NCBI RefSeq assembly: GCF_030463535.1
Contig: NC_132878.1
Location: 28,798,261-28,862,260, forward strand
Reading direction: 5' to 3'
Length of the DNA: 64,000 nucleotides
Source of the DNA: Salminus brasiliensis
Lineage: Eukaryota; Chordata; Actinopteri; Characiformes; Bryconidae
Positions 36,105 through 48,159 of this stretch are shown piece by piece. Below the pieces are notes generated by a model that was not told the DNA's origin, ran no database searches, and was given only the letters and a program-made list of their open reading frames with translations. A program made the position numbers and the translations under genes. How positions within the stretch are numbered: position 1 is the stretch's first letter; every line of letters starts with the position of its first letter.

Positions 36105-37720
36105 ATCTACCACTACCAAACAGCCAACACAACATTCTAAACTACCAATACACCACTTTTACCCCCAACTACCCACCACTCTCACACCCAACTACCAACC
36201 ACTTTCACACCCAACTTCCCACCACTCTCACACCCAACTACCAACCACTTTCACCCCCAACTACCAACCACTCTCACCCCCAACTACCCACCACTCTCAC
36301 ACCCAACTACCAACCACTCTCACCCCCAACTACCCACCACTCTCCCCTCCAACTACCCACCACTCTCACACCCAACTACCCACCACTCTCACACCCAACT
36401 ACCAACCACTCTCACCTCCAACTACCCACCACTTTAACCTCAACTATTCACCACTCTCACTTCCAACCTATCATCACTCTCACCTCCAACTATCAACACA
36501 ACATTCTAAACTACCAATACACCACTTTCACCCCAACTACCCACCACTTTCATTCCCAACTACCTACTACTTTCACCTCCAACTACCAACCACTCTCACC
36601 TCCAAATACCCACCACTTCTATCCCCAACTACCACCCACTCTCACTTCCAACTACCCACCACTCTCACCTCCAACTACCAACCACTTTCACCTCCAACTA
36701 CCAACAACTTCCACCCCCAACTACCAACCACTCTCAAGTCCAACTACCAACCACTTTCACCCCAACTACCAACCACTTTCACCCCAACTACCCACCACTT
36801 CCATCCCCAACTACCCTCCACTCTCACCTCTAACTATTTACTATTCTCACCTCCAACTACCAACTACTCTCACCTCTAACTATTTACTATTCTCACCTCC
36901 AACTACCCACCACTCTCACTTCCAACCTATTATCACTCTCACCTCCAACTACCCACCACTCTCACCTCCAACTACCCACCACTCTCACTTCCAACCTATC
37001 ACCACTCTCACCTCCAGCTACCCACCACTCTCACCCCAACTACCCACCAATTCCATCCCCAACTACCTTCCACTCTCACCTCTATTTACTATTCTCACCT
37101 CCAACGACCCACCACTCTCATCTCTAACTATTTACTATTCTCACCTTCAACGACTCACCACTCTCACCTCCAATGACCCACCACTCTCACTTCCAACCTA
37201 TCACCACTCTCACTTCTAACCTATCACCATTCTCACCTCCAGCTACCCACCACTCTCACTTCCAACCTATCACCACTCTCACTTCTAACCTATCACCATT
37301 TTCACCTCCAGCTACCCACCACTCTCACTTCCAACCTATCACCACTCTCACTTCTAACCTATCACCATTTTCACCTCCAGCTACCCACCACTCTCACTTC
37401 CAACCTATCACCACTCTCACTTCTAACCTATCATCACTTTCACCTCCAGCTACCATCCACTCTTAACTCCAACTACCCACCATTTAACCTCCAACTACCA
37501 ACCATTCTTACCTTCAACTACTTATTATTCCCACCTCCAACTACCCACCACTCTCACCTCCATCTACCAACCATTCTCACCTCCAACTATCCACCACTTT
37601 CACTTCCAACTACCCACCACTCTCACCTCCAACTACCCACCACTTTCACCTCCAACTACCAATCACTCTTATCTACTACTATCCACCACTCTCACCTCCA
37701 AGTACCAGCAACCAACACAC
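36105..37720. repeat. About 20-bp minisatellite (CCAACTACCCACCACTCTCA units)
   Basis: Tandem, variable units of CCAACTACCAACCACTCTCA type span about 1.6 kb. Around 37170-37440 there is a higher-order block of about 63-64 bp containing CCTCCAGCTACCCACC, TTCCAACCTATCACC and TTCTAACCTATCACC. The strand is strongly C/A/T biased with almost no G. It lies between mtmr2 and the beta connexin. The plus-strand open frame across it is a repeat artefact. Confidence 0.95.
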
Positions 37721-37729
37721 CATTCTAAA

Positions 37730-38735
37730 CACCACTTTCGTTTCCAAATACCCCCTCACCTCCTGCTACCATTCTCACTTCTAATTACCACACCTAAACA
37801 CTTTCTTAACTTTATAACTACCAAGTGCCTACATGTAAAAGTCCTGCACAACAAAGCCCATGTTCCAACTACCAAGTATGGCATTCACTACCAAAAACAT
37901 TAATCTCACCTTGTAACTACAAACTACCAACTCTGCTAAAACCCTGTGGAAACTAATGTTTCCATTATCTTCAGTTTTCATTGTTCCTGTGAGAAATCTG
38001 CTAGTGTAATGTTTGGTTTGCATTAAGTCTGGTAATTCTACTACAGAATAGTATTACATAGAAGGTTTGGCCAAAAATCGAATTCCCCTGTTTTCACCCC
38101 TTACCCAAAAACAGTCAGTGAGCTGAGGCATGTTTTGTGTTTTACATTGAAGCAACATGGCTAATACGTATCAGGTGCTTATACCCTGCAATTTAGCACT
38201 GGGGTGACGATGCTAACAGCAGCTACAAGGCTTATGTAGCTAAAATGTATATAAAGCTTATTCCCCAGCAATTAGCTTGGAGCTAAACACACAGCTCAGC
38301 AAAGTGTGTGGAGTTGTTCAGTGGTTTTTATAATTTTTTTTCTTTTATCATTTTTATATAAATCATAGGTTTGATGTGTGTTATATAAATTAGAGTTTTT
38401 GCTTGAATGAGGAAAAGTCTGATTTGTAATTGTCTAAGAGGCAGTAACATCCAGGAGGGTTAGACACTCTGCCCTGAACACACTGACCTGTCTAAATTGA
38501 ACTGTGTTTAATGAAAGAGGAACAGCTGAAATTCTTTGTTCTACTGCTTCAATACAGCACCTTTATACAGTTAAGCAAGACACCAGTTACTCAGAAACAC
38601 TGGATGCCACACACATATGCTACATTTAAAGCAAGATTATGTAGCATTTTTAGTGATGCTCCAATAACTTGTTATTGAGAGAATAGCGTCTTTATTGTCT
38701 CTACTCTCGGCTCAGCCACTACTAAAAGACATCTT
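37730..38735. other. Unique spacer between two minisatellites
   Basis: About 1 kb of AT-rich sequence with no gene or element that I can support. Confidence 0.45.
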
Positions 38736-38737
38736 AG

Positions 38738-41700
38738 CACAGAACCACTGGGTATCACAGGAACACTGAATACCACAGAAACACTAAATACCCGAGAAAC
38801 ACTGGATGCCTCAGAAACGATGGATACAACAGAAACACTGGATATCACAGGAACACTGAATATCACAGAAACACTAAATACCTTAGAAACAATGGATACC
38901 ACATAAACCATGGATACCTCAGAAACACTGGATACATCAGAAACACTGGATACCTCAGAAACCACGGATACCCTAGAAACACTGGATACCACTGAAACAC
39001 TGGATACCACTGAAACACTAAATACCTCAGAAATACTGGATACCTCAGAAACACTGGATACCTCAGAAACACTGAATACCTCAGAAACAATAGATACCCC
39101 AGAAATACTGGATACTCCAGAAACAATGGATACCTCAGAAACACTAAATACCTCAGAAACCACGGATACCCTAGAAACACTGGATACCACTGAAACACTG
39201 GATACCACTGAAACACTAAATACCTCAGAAATACTGGATACCTCAGAAACACTGGATACAACAGAAACACTAAATACCTCAGAAACCATGGATACCCTAG
39301 AAACACTGGATACCACAGAAACACTGAATACCTCAGAAACAATGGATACCCCAGAAATACTGGATACCACAGAAACCATGGATACAACAGAAACACTGGA
39401 TACCACAGAAACAATGGATACCTCAGAAACACTAAATACCTTAGAATCCACGGATACCCTAGAAACAGTGGATACCACTGAAACACTGGATACCACAGAA
39501 ACACTGAATACCTCAGAAACAAAAGATACCCCAGAAATACTGGATACCACAGAAACAATGGATACTTCAGAAACACTAAATACCTCATAAATACTGCATA
39601 CCCCAGAAACACTGAATACCCCAGAAACAATGGATACCACAGAAACACTGGATACCCCAGAAACACTGGATACCTCAGAAACAATGGAGACCTCAGAAAC
39701 AATGGACACTTCAGAAACAATGGATACCCCAGAAACACTAAATACCTCAGAAACAATGGATACCACAGAAACACTGGATACCTCAGAAACAATGGATACC
39801 ACAGAAACAATGGATACCTCAGAAACACTAAATACCTCAGAAACCATGGATACCCTAGAAACACTGGATACCACAGAAACACTGGATACCTCAGAAACAA
39901 TGGATACCCCAGAAATACTGGATACCACAAAAACAATGGATACCACTGAAACACTGTATACCACAGAAACACTAAGTACCTCAGAAATACTGGATACCTC
40001 AGAAACAATGGATACAACAGAAACACTGGATACCACAGAAACAATGGATACCCCAGAAACACTGAATATCTCAGAAACAATGGATACCCCAGAAACACTG
40101 GATACAACAGAAACAATGGATACCTCAGAAACACTAAATACCTTAGAAACCACGGATACCCTAGAAACACTGGATACCACTGAAACACTGGATACCACAG
40201 AAACACTGGATACCACAGAAACACTGAATACCTCAGAAACACTGAATACCTCAGAAACAATAGATACCCCAGAAATACTGGATACCACAGAAACCATGGA
40301 TACCTCAGAAACACTGGATACCACAGAAACAATGGATACTTCAGAAACACTAAATACCTCATAAATACTGCATACCCCAGAAACAATGGATACCACATAA
40401 ACCATAGATACCTCAGAAACACTGGATACCTCAGAAACAATGGATACTTCAGAAACAATGGATACCCCAGAAACACTGGATACCTCAGAAACACTGGATA
40501 CCACAGAAACACTGGATACCACAGAAACAATGGATACCCTAGAAACACTAAATACCTCAGAAACCACGGATACCCTAGAAACACTGGATACCACTGAAAC
40601 ACTGGATACCACAGAAACACTAAATACCTCAGAAATACTGGATGCCTCAGAAACGATGGATACAACAGAAACACTGGATACCTCAGAAACAATGGATACC
40701 CCAGAAACACTGAATACCTCAGAAACAATAGATACCCCAGAAATACTGGATACCACAGAAACCATGGATACCTCAGAAACACTGGATACCACAGAAACAA
40801 TGGATACTTCAGAAACACTAAATACCTCATAAATACTGCATACCCCAGAAACAATGGATACCCCAGAAACACTGGATACTTCAGAAACACTGGATGACCC
40901 AGAAACACTGGATACCTCAGAAACCATGGATACCACAGGAACACTGAATATCACAGAAACACTAAATACCTCAGAAACAATGGATACCCCAGAAACACTG
41001 GATACCTCAGAAACAATGGATACCACAGAAACACTGGATACCACAGAAACACTGGATACCACAGAAACACTGGATACCCCAGAAATACTGGATACCACAG
41101 AAACAATGGATACCTCAGAAACACTAAATACCTCAGAAACCACGGATACCCTAGAAACACTGGATACCACTGAAACACTGGATACCACAGAAACACTAAA
41201 TACCTCAGAAACAATGGATACTCCAGAAACACTGGATACCACATAAACACTAGATACCTCAGAAACCACAGATACCACAGAAACACTAAATACCTCAGAA
41301 ACAATGGATACCCCAGAAACACTGGATACCCCAGAAACACCAGATACCTCAGAAACACTAAATACCTCAGAAACAATGGATACTCCAGAAACACTGGATA
41401 CCACATAAACACTAGATACCTCAGAAACCACAGATACCACAGAAACACTAAATACCTCAGAAACAATGGATACCTCAGAAACACTGGATACCACAGAAAC
41501 CATGGATACCCTAGAAACACTGGATACCACTGAAACACTGGATACCACAGAAACACTAAATACCTCAGAAATACTGGATACCTCAGAAACAATGGATACC
41601 CTAGAAACACTGGATACCACTGAAACACTAGATACCTCAGAAACCACGGATACCCTAGAAACACTGGATACCACTGAAATACTGGATACCACAGAAACAC

Positions 41701-41767
41701 TAAATACCTCAGAAACACTGGATACCTCAGAAGCGATGGATACCACAGAAACACTGGATATCCCAGA
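38738..41767. repeat. 18-bp minisatellite, about 168 units
   Basis: The unit is AGAAACACTGGATACCTC with substitutions concentrated at a few positions: CACTGG, CAATGG, CACTAA, TACTGG or CCATGG, and TCA, ACA, CCA, CTA or ACT before GAAA. Groups of variants recur as longer blocks, for example the series CCACGGATACCCTAG, CACTGGATACCACTG, CACTAAATACCTCAG, TACTGGATACCTCAG. Because 18 is a multiple of three and the unit lacks stops, both strands are open for long distances, including a 1024-codon minus frame of VSSVS repeats. Confidence 0.97.
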
Positions 41768-41879
41768 ATTTCACTTTCTTTTTGGTGGAATGAGTGGAAT
41801 AGGAAAAGGCCAGACTCCAGACGTATCAGTCACAGATCACACATGACATACTAATTACAGATCAGTGTACCTGGCTGTG

Positions 41880-43760
41880 AAGTACAGGTGTAAACAGAGA
41901 AACAGAGCACTCAGTCTACCTGCGAGCAGAACACTTCATTCATCACACAACTACAGCATTTAGCTCCACCCACACTACCCAATTGGCTGAAAAAATGTTC
42001 TCTCCATGTTGGTGTATTTGATTTTTCACCAAACCGCTGACATTAAAACCCTGTTGTAAAGAGTTTTGTTAATCAGACTGTGTAAAACTCTTGTATTTAG
42101 ACAGAGGAATCACAGAGGCTGAATGTGAAGTGAATTGAGGTACAGGATGTACCCCCCCGCCCCCCCCGCATACACTGTCGGATTGTCCAGACACTCGTTG
42201 ACCCTCCAGTCACATGGTGCAAAGGGGTGTGGTTTTGACTAAGGGATAAGAGGTCACATGGGTGTGTGTTCTTAAGCAGTGGCAGCAGCGGCCGGACTGG
42301 CTGACACACATACTGTATATACACACACACACGCAAACACACTGGCAGTGTTTTGGAGACTGGAGGGACTGTGATGTGTCTGGACGCTCAGTGGGGTTCT
42401 GCCCATGCCTCTTACGCCACCGCCGGAGCCTGGTAACACACACAGACACACAATGTTCATAACATGTGTTGATGGATGTAAATCCTTTACAGATCCTTAA
42501 ATACAGTATTTGTCTACATAATTTAGACACATAATTTTAGTTTATTATTATTATTAATAACAATAATAATAGTAGTAATAATACTTTTAAAAGTTTATTT
42601 ACTGAATAAAAAAAAACATTTAATATGCCATAATCTTTGTTATTTTTTGTTAACAATAAATTGTATCTTTTAAAGTCAAATTTAGTAGATAAACAGTAAT
42701 AGTGTTTCTGTAGGGGACCTGACTTGTTTACAGTTACATTAACTATACATAGTGAACACATTTTTGCACACAGCTTTATTAACACAAATCAAGGGTTTTA
42801 TTGTGACTTTAGACCTGAATGTTAAAAAATGCATACATTTTAATTCAGTAAAAATAAGGACTTTAATGAGTTAATGCTTCATTTTCTGTTTATTAGATAT
42901 TCAATGTTAAAACCATTCAATATTACAAATTAAAGATGTTTTATGGTGTCACCATCTAACACTCTAAACACACAAGCCACTAGCTAATGTCAGCCCCAAG
43001 CCAATACGCTATCCACTAGCTCACACACTAAACAAGCTTAATACTTGGCTTTGCTAAAGCTACTTGCACCGAGACAGTTAATTAGGAACACCTACTGTCA
43101 CAGGCTAAATATTCAGTAGTCGCTAGACTAAATGCTGATACAGTACGTAAGTATTTTTGTTACTGTTAGAATACCTGCTGTAGTACATTTACATTAATGG
43201 CATTTAGGCTGTGTCTGAAATAGAAGGCATCTGCCTCGATGCCTTGCTGCCTGTGCTGACTCATAAGTCAAGGCAACACTATGAAGAAAGTACCTACTAC
43301 TGAATTGTGCTTGAGACGCATGTCGAAGGCAGCGATACGTCATGACGTTACCAGGATACCGGCAACTACTCAGCTGGTGGTGCAACTAATTAAAATCGTT
43401 ATTGCGCTATTGCGCAAACAAGTATTCCTCAGAAATGAAATATTGAATAAATAATCGTAAATAACTAACGTGTGCACAGATTGCTGCTTGCTTCCGCCAT
43501 GTTGCTTTTTTTCACAAGAAGAGCTGCCATTAACCCAGAGGATTATGGGATATGAAAGGCAGTGAAGGACATTTCTACACTGCCTTCGCAAACAGCAAGA
43601 TGATGCTCTTACGCAAAGATAGAACTCTCACAAGATTGTTTGCCGTTTGAAGGCTGCTAAAGAAAGAGGAGGATAACTCAAAATTGTGAAAAACTGAATC
43701 GCGATTCACCGATTAGTCGTCGAATCGACACGACTGTGTTTAACACTGTCTGTATGTTTT
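41880..43760. other. 5' flank of the beta connexin
   Basis: It contains a possible untranslated first exon ending near 42432 (GGAGCCTG then GTAACA), short ATT runs near 42545-42580, and CpG-bearing sequence at 43190-43600 that could be an unrecognised MITE. The promoter cannot be fixed from the sequence. Confidence 0.35.
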
Positions 43761-43781
43761 GTTTTAGACCTGGAACCAAAA

Positions 43782-44504
43782 ATGAACTGGGCGTCCTTCT
43801 ACGCCGTCATCAGCGGCGTGAACCGGCACTCTACCGGGATCGGCCGCGTCTGGCTCTCCGTTCTTTTCATCTTCCGTATCCTTGTGCTGGTGGTGGCAGC
43901 CGAGAGCGTCTGGGGCGACGAGAGATCTCACTTCACCTGCAACACACAGCAGCCAGGGTGCAACAGCGTCTGCTACGACCACTTCTTTCCCATCTCACAC
44001 ATCCGTCTGTGGGCACTGCAGTTGATCTTGGTCTCCAGCCCCGCCCTGCTGGTCACCATGCATGTCGCACACCGACGACACCTGGACAAGAAGCTGTACC
44101 GCCGCACAGGCCGTGGCAGCCCCAAGGAGCTGGAGCAGATCAAGACGCAAAAGATGAAGATCACTGGTGCCCTGTGGTGGACGTACCTGATCAGCCTGCT
44201 GTTCCGTGTGCTCTTCGAGTCCGCCTTCCTCTACCTGTTCTACATGATCTACCCCGGCTACAAGATGTTCCGGCTGGTCAAGTGCGACTCGTATCCGTGC
44301 CCGAACACCGTCGACTGCTTCGTCTCCCGGCCCACAGAGAAAACCGTTTTCACCGTCTTCATGTTGGCTGTGTCCGGCGTCTGCATCATCCTCAACATTG
44401 CTGAGGTCGTCTTTCTTGTCGCCAGGGCAACCAGTCAGCACCTGAACAACGCCAAAGACTCGCCCGTGGGTGCCTGGATCACTCAGAAACTGTTCTCCTA
44501 TTAG
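43782..44504 (+). CDS. gjb1: Beta connexin, Cx32/GJB1-like (teleost Cx27.5 type)
   Basis: Gap-junction channel subunit of 240 aa in a single coding exon, with a splice acceptor (TTTTAG) 14 nt before the ATG, as is usual for connexins. The start is [20 protein letters not shown]. It has four membrane segments (about 22-41, 76-96, 130-152 and 188-212). Extracellular-loop cysteines at 53, 60 and 64 and at 168, 173 and 179 are at the same positions as in human Cx32. The loops read [12 protein letters not shown] and [12 protein letters not shown], followed by SRPTEKT. The cytoplasmic loop has the beta-type short length. The C-tail is only about 28 residues and ends KLFSY, lacking the CxxC prenylation end of mammalian Cx32. 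The size fits zebrafish Cx27.5. The family is certain; the exact orthologue is likely. Confidence 0.9.
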   Translation: MNWASFYAVISGVNRHSTGIGRVWLSVLFIFRILVLVVAAESVWGDERSHFTCNTQQPGCNSVCYDHFFPISHIRLWALQLILVSSPALLVTMHVAHRRHLDKKLYRRTGRGSPKELEQIKTQKMKITGALWWTYLISLLFRVLFESAFLYLFYMIYPGYKMFRLVKCDSYPCPNTVDCFVSRPTEKTVFTVFMLAVSGVCIILNIAEVVFLVARATSQHLNNAKDSPVGAWITQKLFSY

Positions 44505-45042
44505 AGGAGCGATGTTTTAGACGACCTTACAAACAGTTCTCAGTTAAGAGGCGCATCGCCTTTCTCCCTTCACACTCCTTCATCCCAATCTTTACTCTGA
44601 CCTTTACTCTTAACGTCACCCTGACCCTGAGGAACTGAGGAACTGACTACACTGGGTTTCAGAATTTCTTTTACAGAAAACTCCCTCTCTTTTGGGATTA
44701 AACAGACACTAGAGGGCACTCTAAAATCCAACAAAAAAAGTTGCTACAGAGCTTATTTATTATATTTGACACGTTTCGCTTTATTTGACAGATAAATGCA
44801 CTGTTTTGCAAAAACAGCAGCAGTGCAGTCATTTCTTAAAACCCTGTTGGCCCTCTGTAAGCATTATATTTCAATTATGTTACTACAGTTCGTAATGTAT
44901 TCAGTAGGGGTAGCAAGAAACAGTTTGAAGACATATCAAAGTAACATGATTGATCTCTGACCCCAGATGCAGTCGATCAGCCAAGAAAGTTTGGTATCTC
45001 ACTCGTGTTCCTTTAGTTTACAGTGGTTGATGCTAGGCTAAC
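44505..45042 (+). other. Probable 3' UTR of the beta connexin
   Basis: No open frame. The transcript end is not obvious here. A candidate AATAAA lies much farther on, at 47072, after a transposon insertion. Confidence 0.4.
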
Positions 45043-45050
45043 ATTGCTAA

Positions 45051-45884
45051 TAGGGATGTCCCGATGCAATCCAGAAGATTGGGATTAGGACTGATCCAGG
45101 TTTATTTCCAATCCAGACAGTGGAACGGGAATTGGCTATTTTAATACCAATCGAGTTTTGAGTCTTTGTTTTAACCACAGTGTTCAGAGCGCCATTTGGT
45201 GTTCTCAAGGTGCCATTGGGAGACATTTTTCCCAGGCGGGACAAATAAGGAAGTTCTCAGGAGGTAAATAAAAAAGTTTAGAGTCTGCAGTGTGTATCTA
45301 TTTTACATTGAAATATGAAAACAGAAACGTTATAAGCCTATCACTTAAACTCTGTTTAACCGGCAGAAGAACCACAAACCTTTCTTTGTTTTTAAACTAG
45401 CACTGAAGAGCACATTCAGAACCGAGTGGAAGCTAATGCTAATGCTAATACACACACATGCTATAGAAAACCAAGCATAGCACATTCACCTCCCTATTTC
45501 ACATTAGTAGTCAACAAACAACTGATATCAGTCCAAAGTGTGTACCACTACACACACACACACACACACACACATACAAATTGAGTTGACTGCAGCATCA
45601 ACTGGGAGCTGAATGGTCAGAGAGGTTAGTTAGACTAGATTATAAGATATTAAACAGAATATAAAACAGCCAATTTAAGAAAAGTCTCTACTAAACTAAA
45701 TCGTTCAGTCCAGAATGTCTGATTTTAGAAACAGTTACTAAAAAGGAAGAGATTTTACTGAACGTATTAATCAGCAGCTCATCTGATCTAAACTGTGAGG
45801 TTGTATTATTTATATAAACATAAAGATCGGACTCAGCTGATACGCAGCATCAAGAAACTAAATAGCTAAATCGGGATATCCCGA
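45051..45884. mobile_element. Non-autonomous hAT-like element with 8-bp duplication
   Basis: The left end TAGGGATGTCCCGAT and right end ATCGGGATATCCCGA are inverted and match at 13 of 15 positions. They are flanked by ATTGCTAA (45043-45050) and GTTGCTAA (45885-45892), which match at 7 of 8 and fit an 8-bp hAT target duplication. The interior of about 834 bp has no transposase frame. Confidence 0.65.
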
Positions 45885-45892
45885 GTTGCTAA

Positions 45893-47150
45893 CAAACACT
45901 GGACTTTGGCTGTGGGATCACTAATTTTGGACCAGTTTGACAGTGGAATAGTACACAGCAAGTAGTTACAGTTTAAGCTTAAATATTTAAGCTTAGGGTC
46001 TATTCTGAATCATGTATTTAAATATTGTGTCACATAGCTTTAGGAAGTTTGAAGGAAATTATTAAGGATTTCTGTGTGTATACGGAGATGAGATCGGTGA
46101 CAGTCTAAGTCCAGTGTTTCTTAGCACTGTTAGCCTAGCATCTCCCATTGTAAACTAAAGAAGCACACCTCAGATACCAAACATGTCTTGGCTGATAGAC
46201 TGCATGTGATGTGATCATTCGACCCTGATTTTTCATGGAATTGTTATTTTATTAGTGTGTAAAGGTGGCAGCGCAAATGAACTGTAATCAACCACTAACA
46301 TAATAAATATCCAGCATTTTTCTCTGTCACTGCGAGGAGGTGAGTTCGATCCACGGCGATGCCACAGCGGTGGAAAAGATTCAGGATTTGAATGGTGGTT
46401 GAAGTTTCTGATCAAGTATCTGATTACTCCTTCTCTTGAAAACAACAATATTCACATAACATTGTTTAAGTTCACCATCTGAACCTTTGACCGTAGTCCG
46501 ACATACCTATGCATAATCAAATCAGTAAAACTTTTGCAAAAAAAGTAAAAGAGTTTTTTGCATAAAAGTGTTTAGCAGTTTTAATTTTTACTTTACTGAA
46601 GACTCTCTCTGGTGTCCTCGATGTGAGTCTTTACAAACTCAGAGAGGGACAGATTTAGTACTGCAGAAGGAAAAGGGAGGAAACTCAGAGTCAGTCCTGG
46701 TTGGATTGGGTCTTTTAGTCTTTATAATAAACAAACACACACTCATTTACAGTTGTACAACTAACTGTGTGTGTTGTGTGTGTAGTGGCATCGGGTCATA
46801 AAGTCAGGTTTCTTAGAATTGTCTAATAGGATTGGTCCATTATTGGACCAGCTTGAGTTTGGGCTTAATTTATCTGTTTAACTCAGATCCCCTGCTTTGT
46901 AAATCCAGACCTGGAACTATTAAAATTAATATTTCAGTGTATTTGTTTCAATTAAACATAGAAAATTTCATCAAAAATAATAGTTCACATTCATTTAAAA
47001 TCTTTCTATTACTGGATCACTCTGGATCACTTACTGTTCTAAACATTCACTATATTGGTGAGCAGTGTTGAAATAAAAAGTGCCTGTTTAATGCACTGCT
47101 CTGTGTCTGTCTGTCTGATTTATAACATTACAGTACATCTGAACCACATC
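45893..47150. other. Inter-connexin spacer with a candidate poly(A) signal
   Basis: Unique AT-rich sequence. AATAAA at 47072-47077 lies in the loop of an 8-bp inverted repeat (GAGCAGTG 47060-47067, CACTGCTC 47094-47101). A GT/CT-rich stretch follows. It may end the beta connexin transcript if the 3' UTR is about 2.6 kb. Confidence 0.4.
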
Positions 47151-47154
47151 TTCA

Positions 47155-48155
47155 GCTACCCATCATGTCAGAGGTCAGAAAGAGTGATTTAGTGAGTACG
47201 TAAGAGTGATTCAGTCAGTAGGTGGGGGTGAATCCATCATGTCAGAGGTAAGAGGAAGTGATTCAGTGAGTTAGTCAGAGTGATTCAAGTAGGTTTAAAG
47301 GTAGTAAAGTAAGTGTGAGTTATTCAGTGAGGACTGTGGGAGTGAATCAATCATGTCAAAGGGAATGATTCAGTGAGTAAGTGAGAGCAAATCCATCATG
47401 TCAGTAGTCAGAAGGAATGATTCAGTGAGTCCTCTCCTAATGCCACTGCAGCCTGCTGAATGAGGAACTCTGAGTATAATTACATTACTTTCAGTGAGTC
47501 AGTGAGAATAATTTAATGACTCAGTGAGTCAGTGGGAATGATTTAATGATTCAGTAAGTCAGTGAGAATACTTTAATGACTTTCATGAATTCTTTAATGA
47601 ATTTTTTAATAATTCAGTGGGAGTGATGTATTGATTCAGTGAGTCAGTGGAAGTGATTTAATTATGCCGTAAGTCAGTGGGAATGCTTTAATGATTTAAA
47701 GAGTCAGTGGGAGTGATTTAATGATTCTGTGAGTCAGTGGAAGTGATTAAATGATTCTGTAAGTCAGTGGAAGTGATTTAATATTTCAGTGGGAATGATT
47801 TAATGATTCTGTGAGGCAGTGGGAATGATTTAATGATTCAGTGGGAGTGATTTATTGATTCTGTGAGTCAGTGGAAATGAGTACATGATTCTGTAAGTCA
47901 GTGGAAGTGATTAAATGATTCTGTAAGTCAGTGGAAGTGATTTAATAATTCAGTGGGAATGATTTAATGATTTAGTGGGAGTCATTTATTGATTCTGTGA
48001 GTCAGTGGAAATGAGTACATGATTCTGTAAGTCAGTGGGAGTGATTTAATGATTCGGTAAGTCAGTGGGAGTGATTTAATGATTCATTGAGTCAATGGAA
48101 GTGATTTATTAATTCAGTGAGTCAGTGGGAGTGATTTAATGATTCTTTGAGCATT
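47155..48155. repeat. Degenerate ~30-bp minisatellite, block 1 (TGAGTCAGTGGGAGTGATTT units)
   Basis: Units have the form GATTCAGTGAGTCAGTGGGA plus GTGATTTAAT, with many substitutions and length changes. Numerous copies contain an exact TGAGTCA heptamer. The same unit reappears at 49630-50560 after about 1.5 kb of unrelated sequence. Confidence 0.9.
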
Positions 48156-48159
48156 ATAA

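Noticed and set aside
36091-36879. 262-codon plus frame of Pro/Thr/His repeats
   Set aside because: It is a product of the CCAACTACCCACCACTCTCA minisatellite.
38672-41746. 1024-codon minus-strand open frame (VSSVSVVS repeats) and the plus-strand DTSETL frames
   Set aside because: They lie entirely in an 18-bp tandem array. Several frames are open at once, the peptide is a simple repeat, and there is no recognisable domain or promoter. This is a consequence of period 18.
43736-44441. Long alternative frames over the beta connexin (222 codons plus, 148 codons minus)
   Set aside because: They are shadow frames of the GC-rich connexin coding exon and lack any connexin or other motif.
46330-46360. 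Pol III B-box-like GAGTTCGATCC as a tRNA or SINE
   Set aside because: No matching A box, cloverleaf or SINE body around it.
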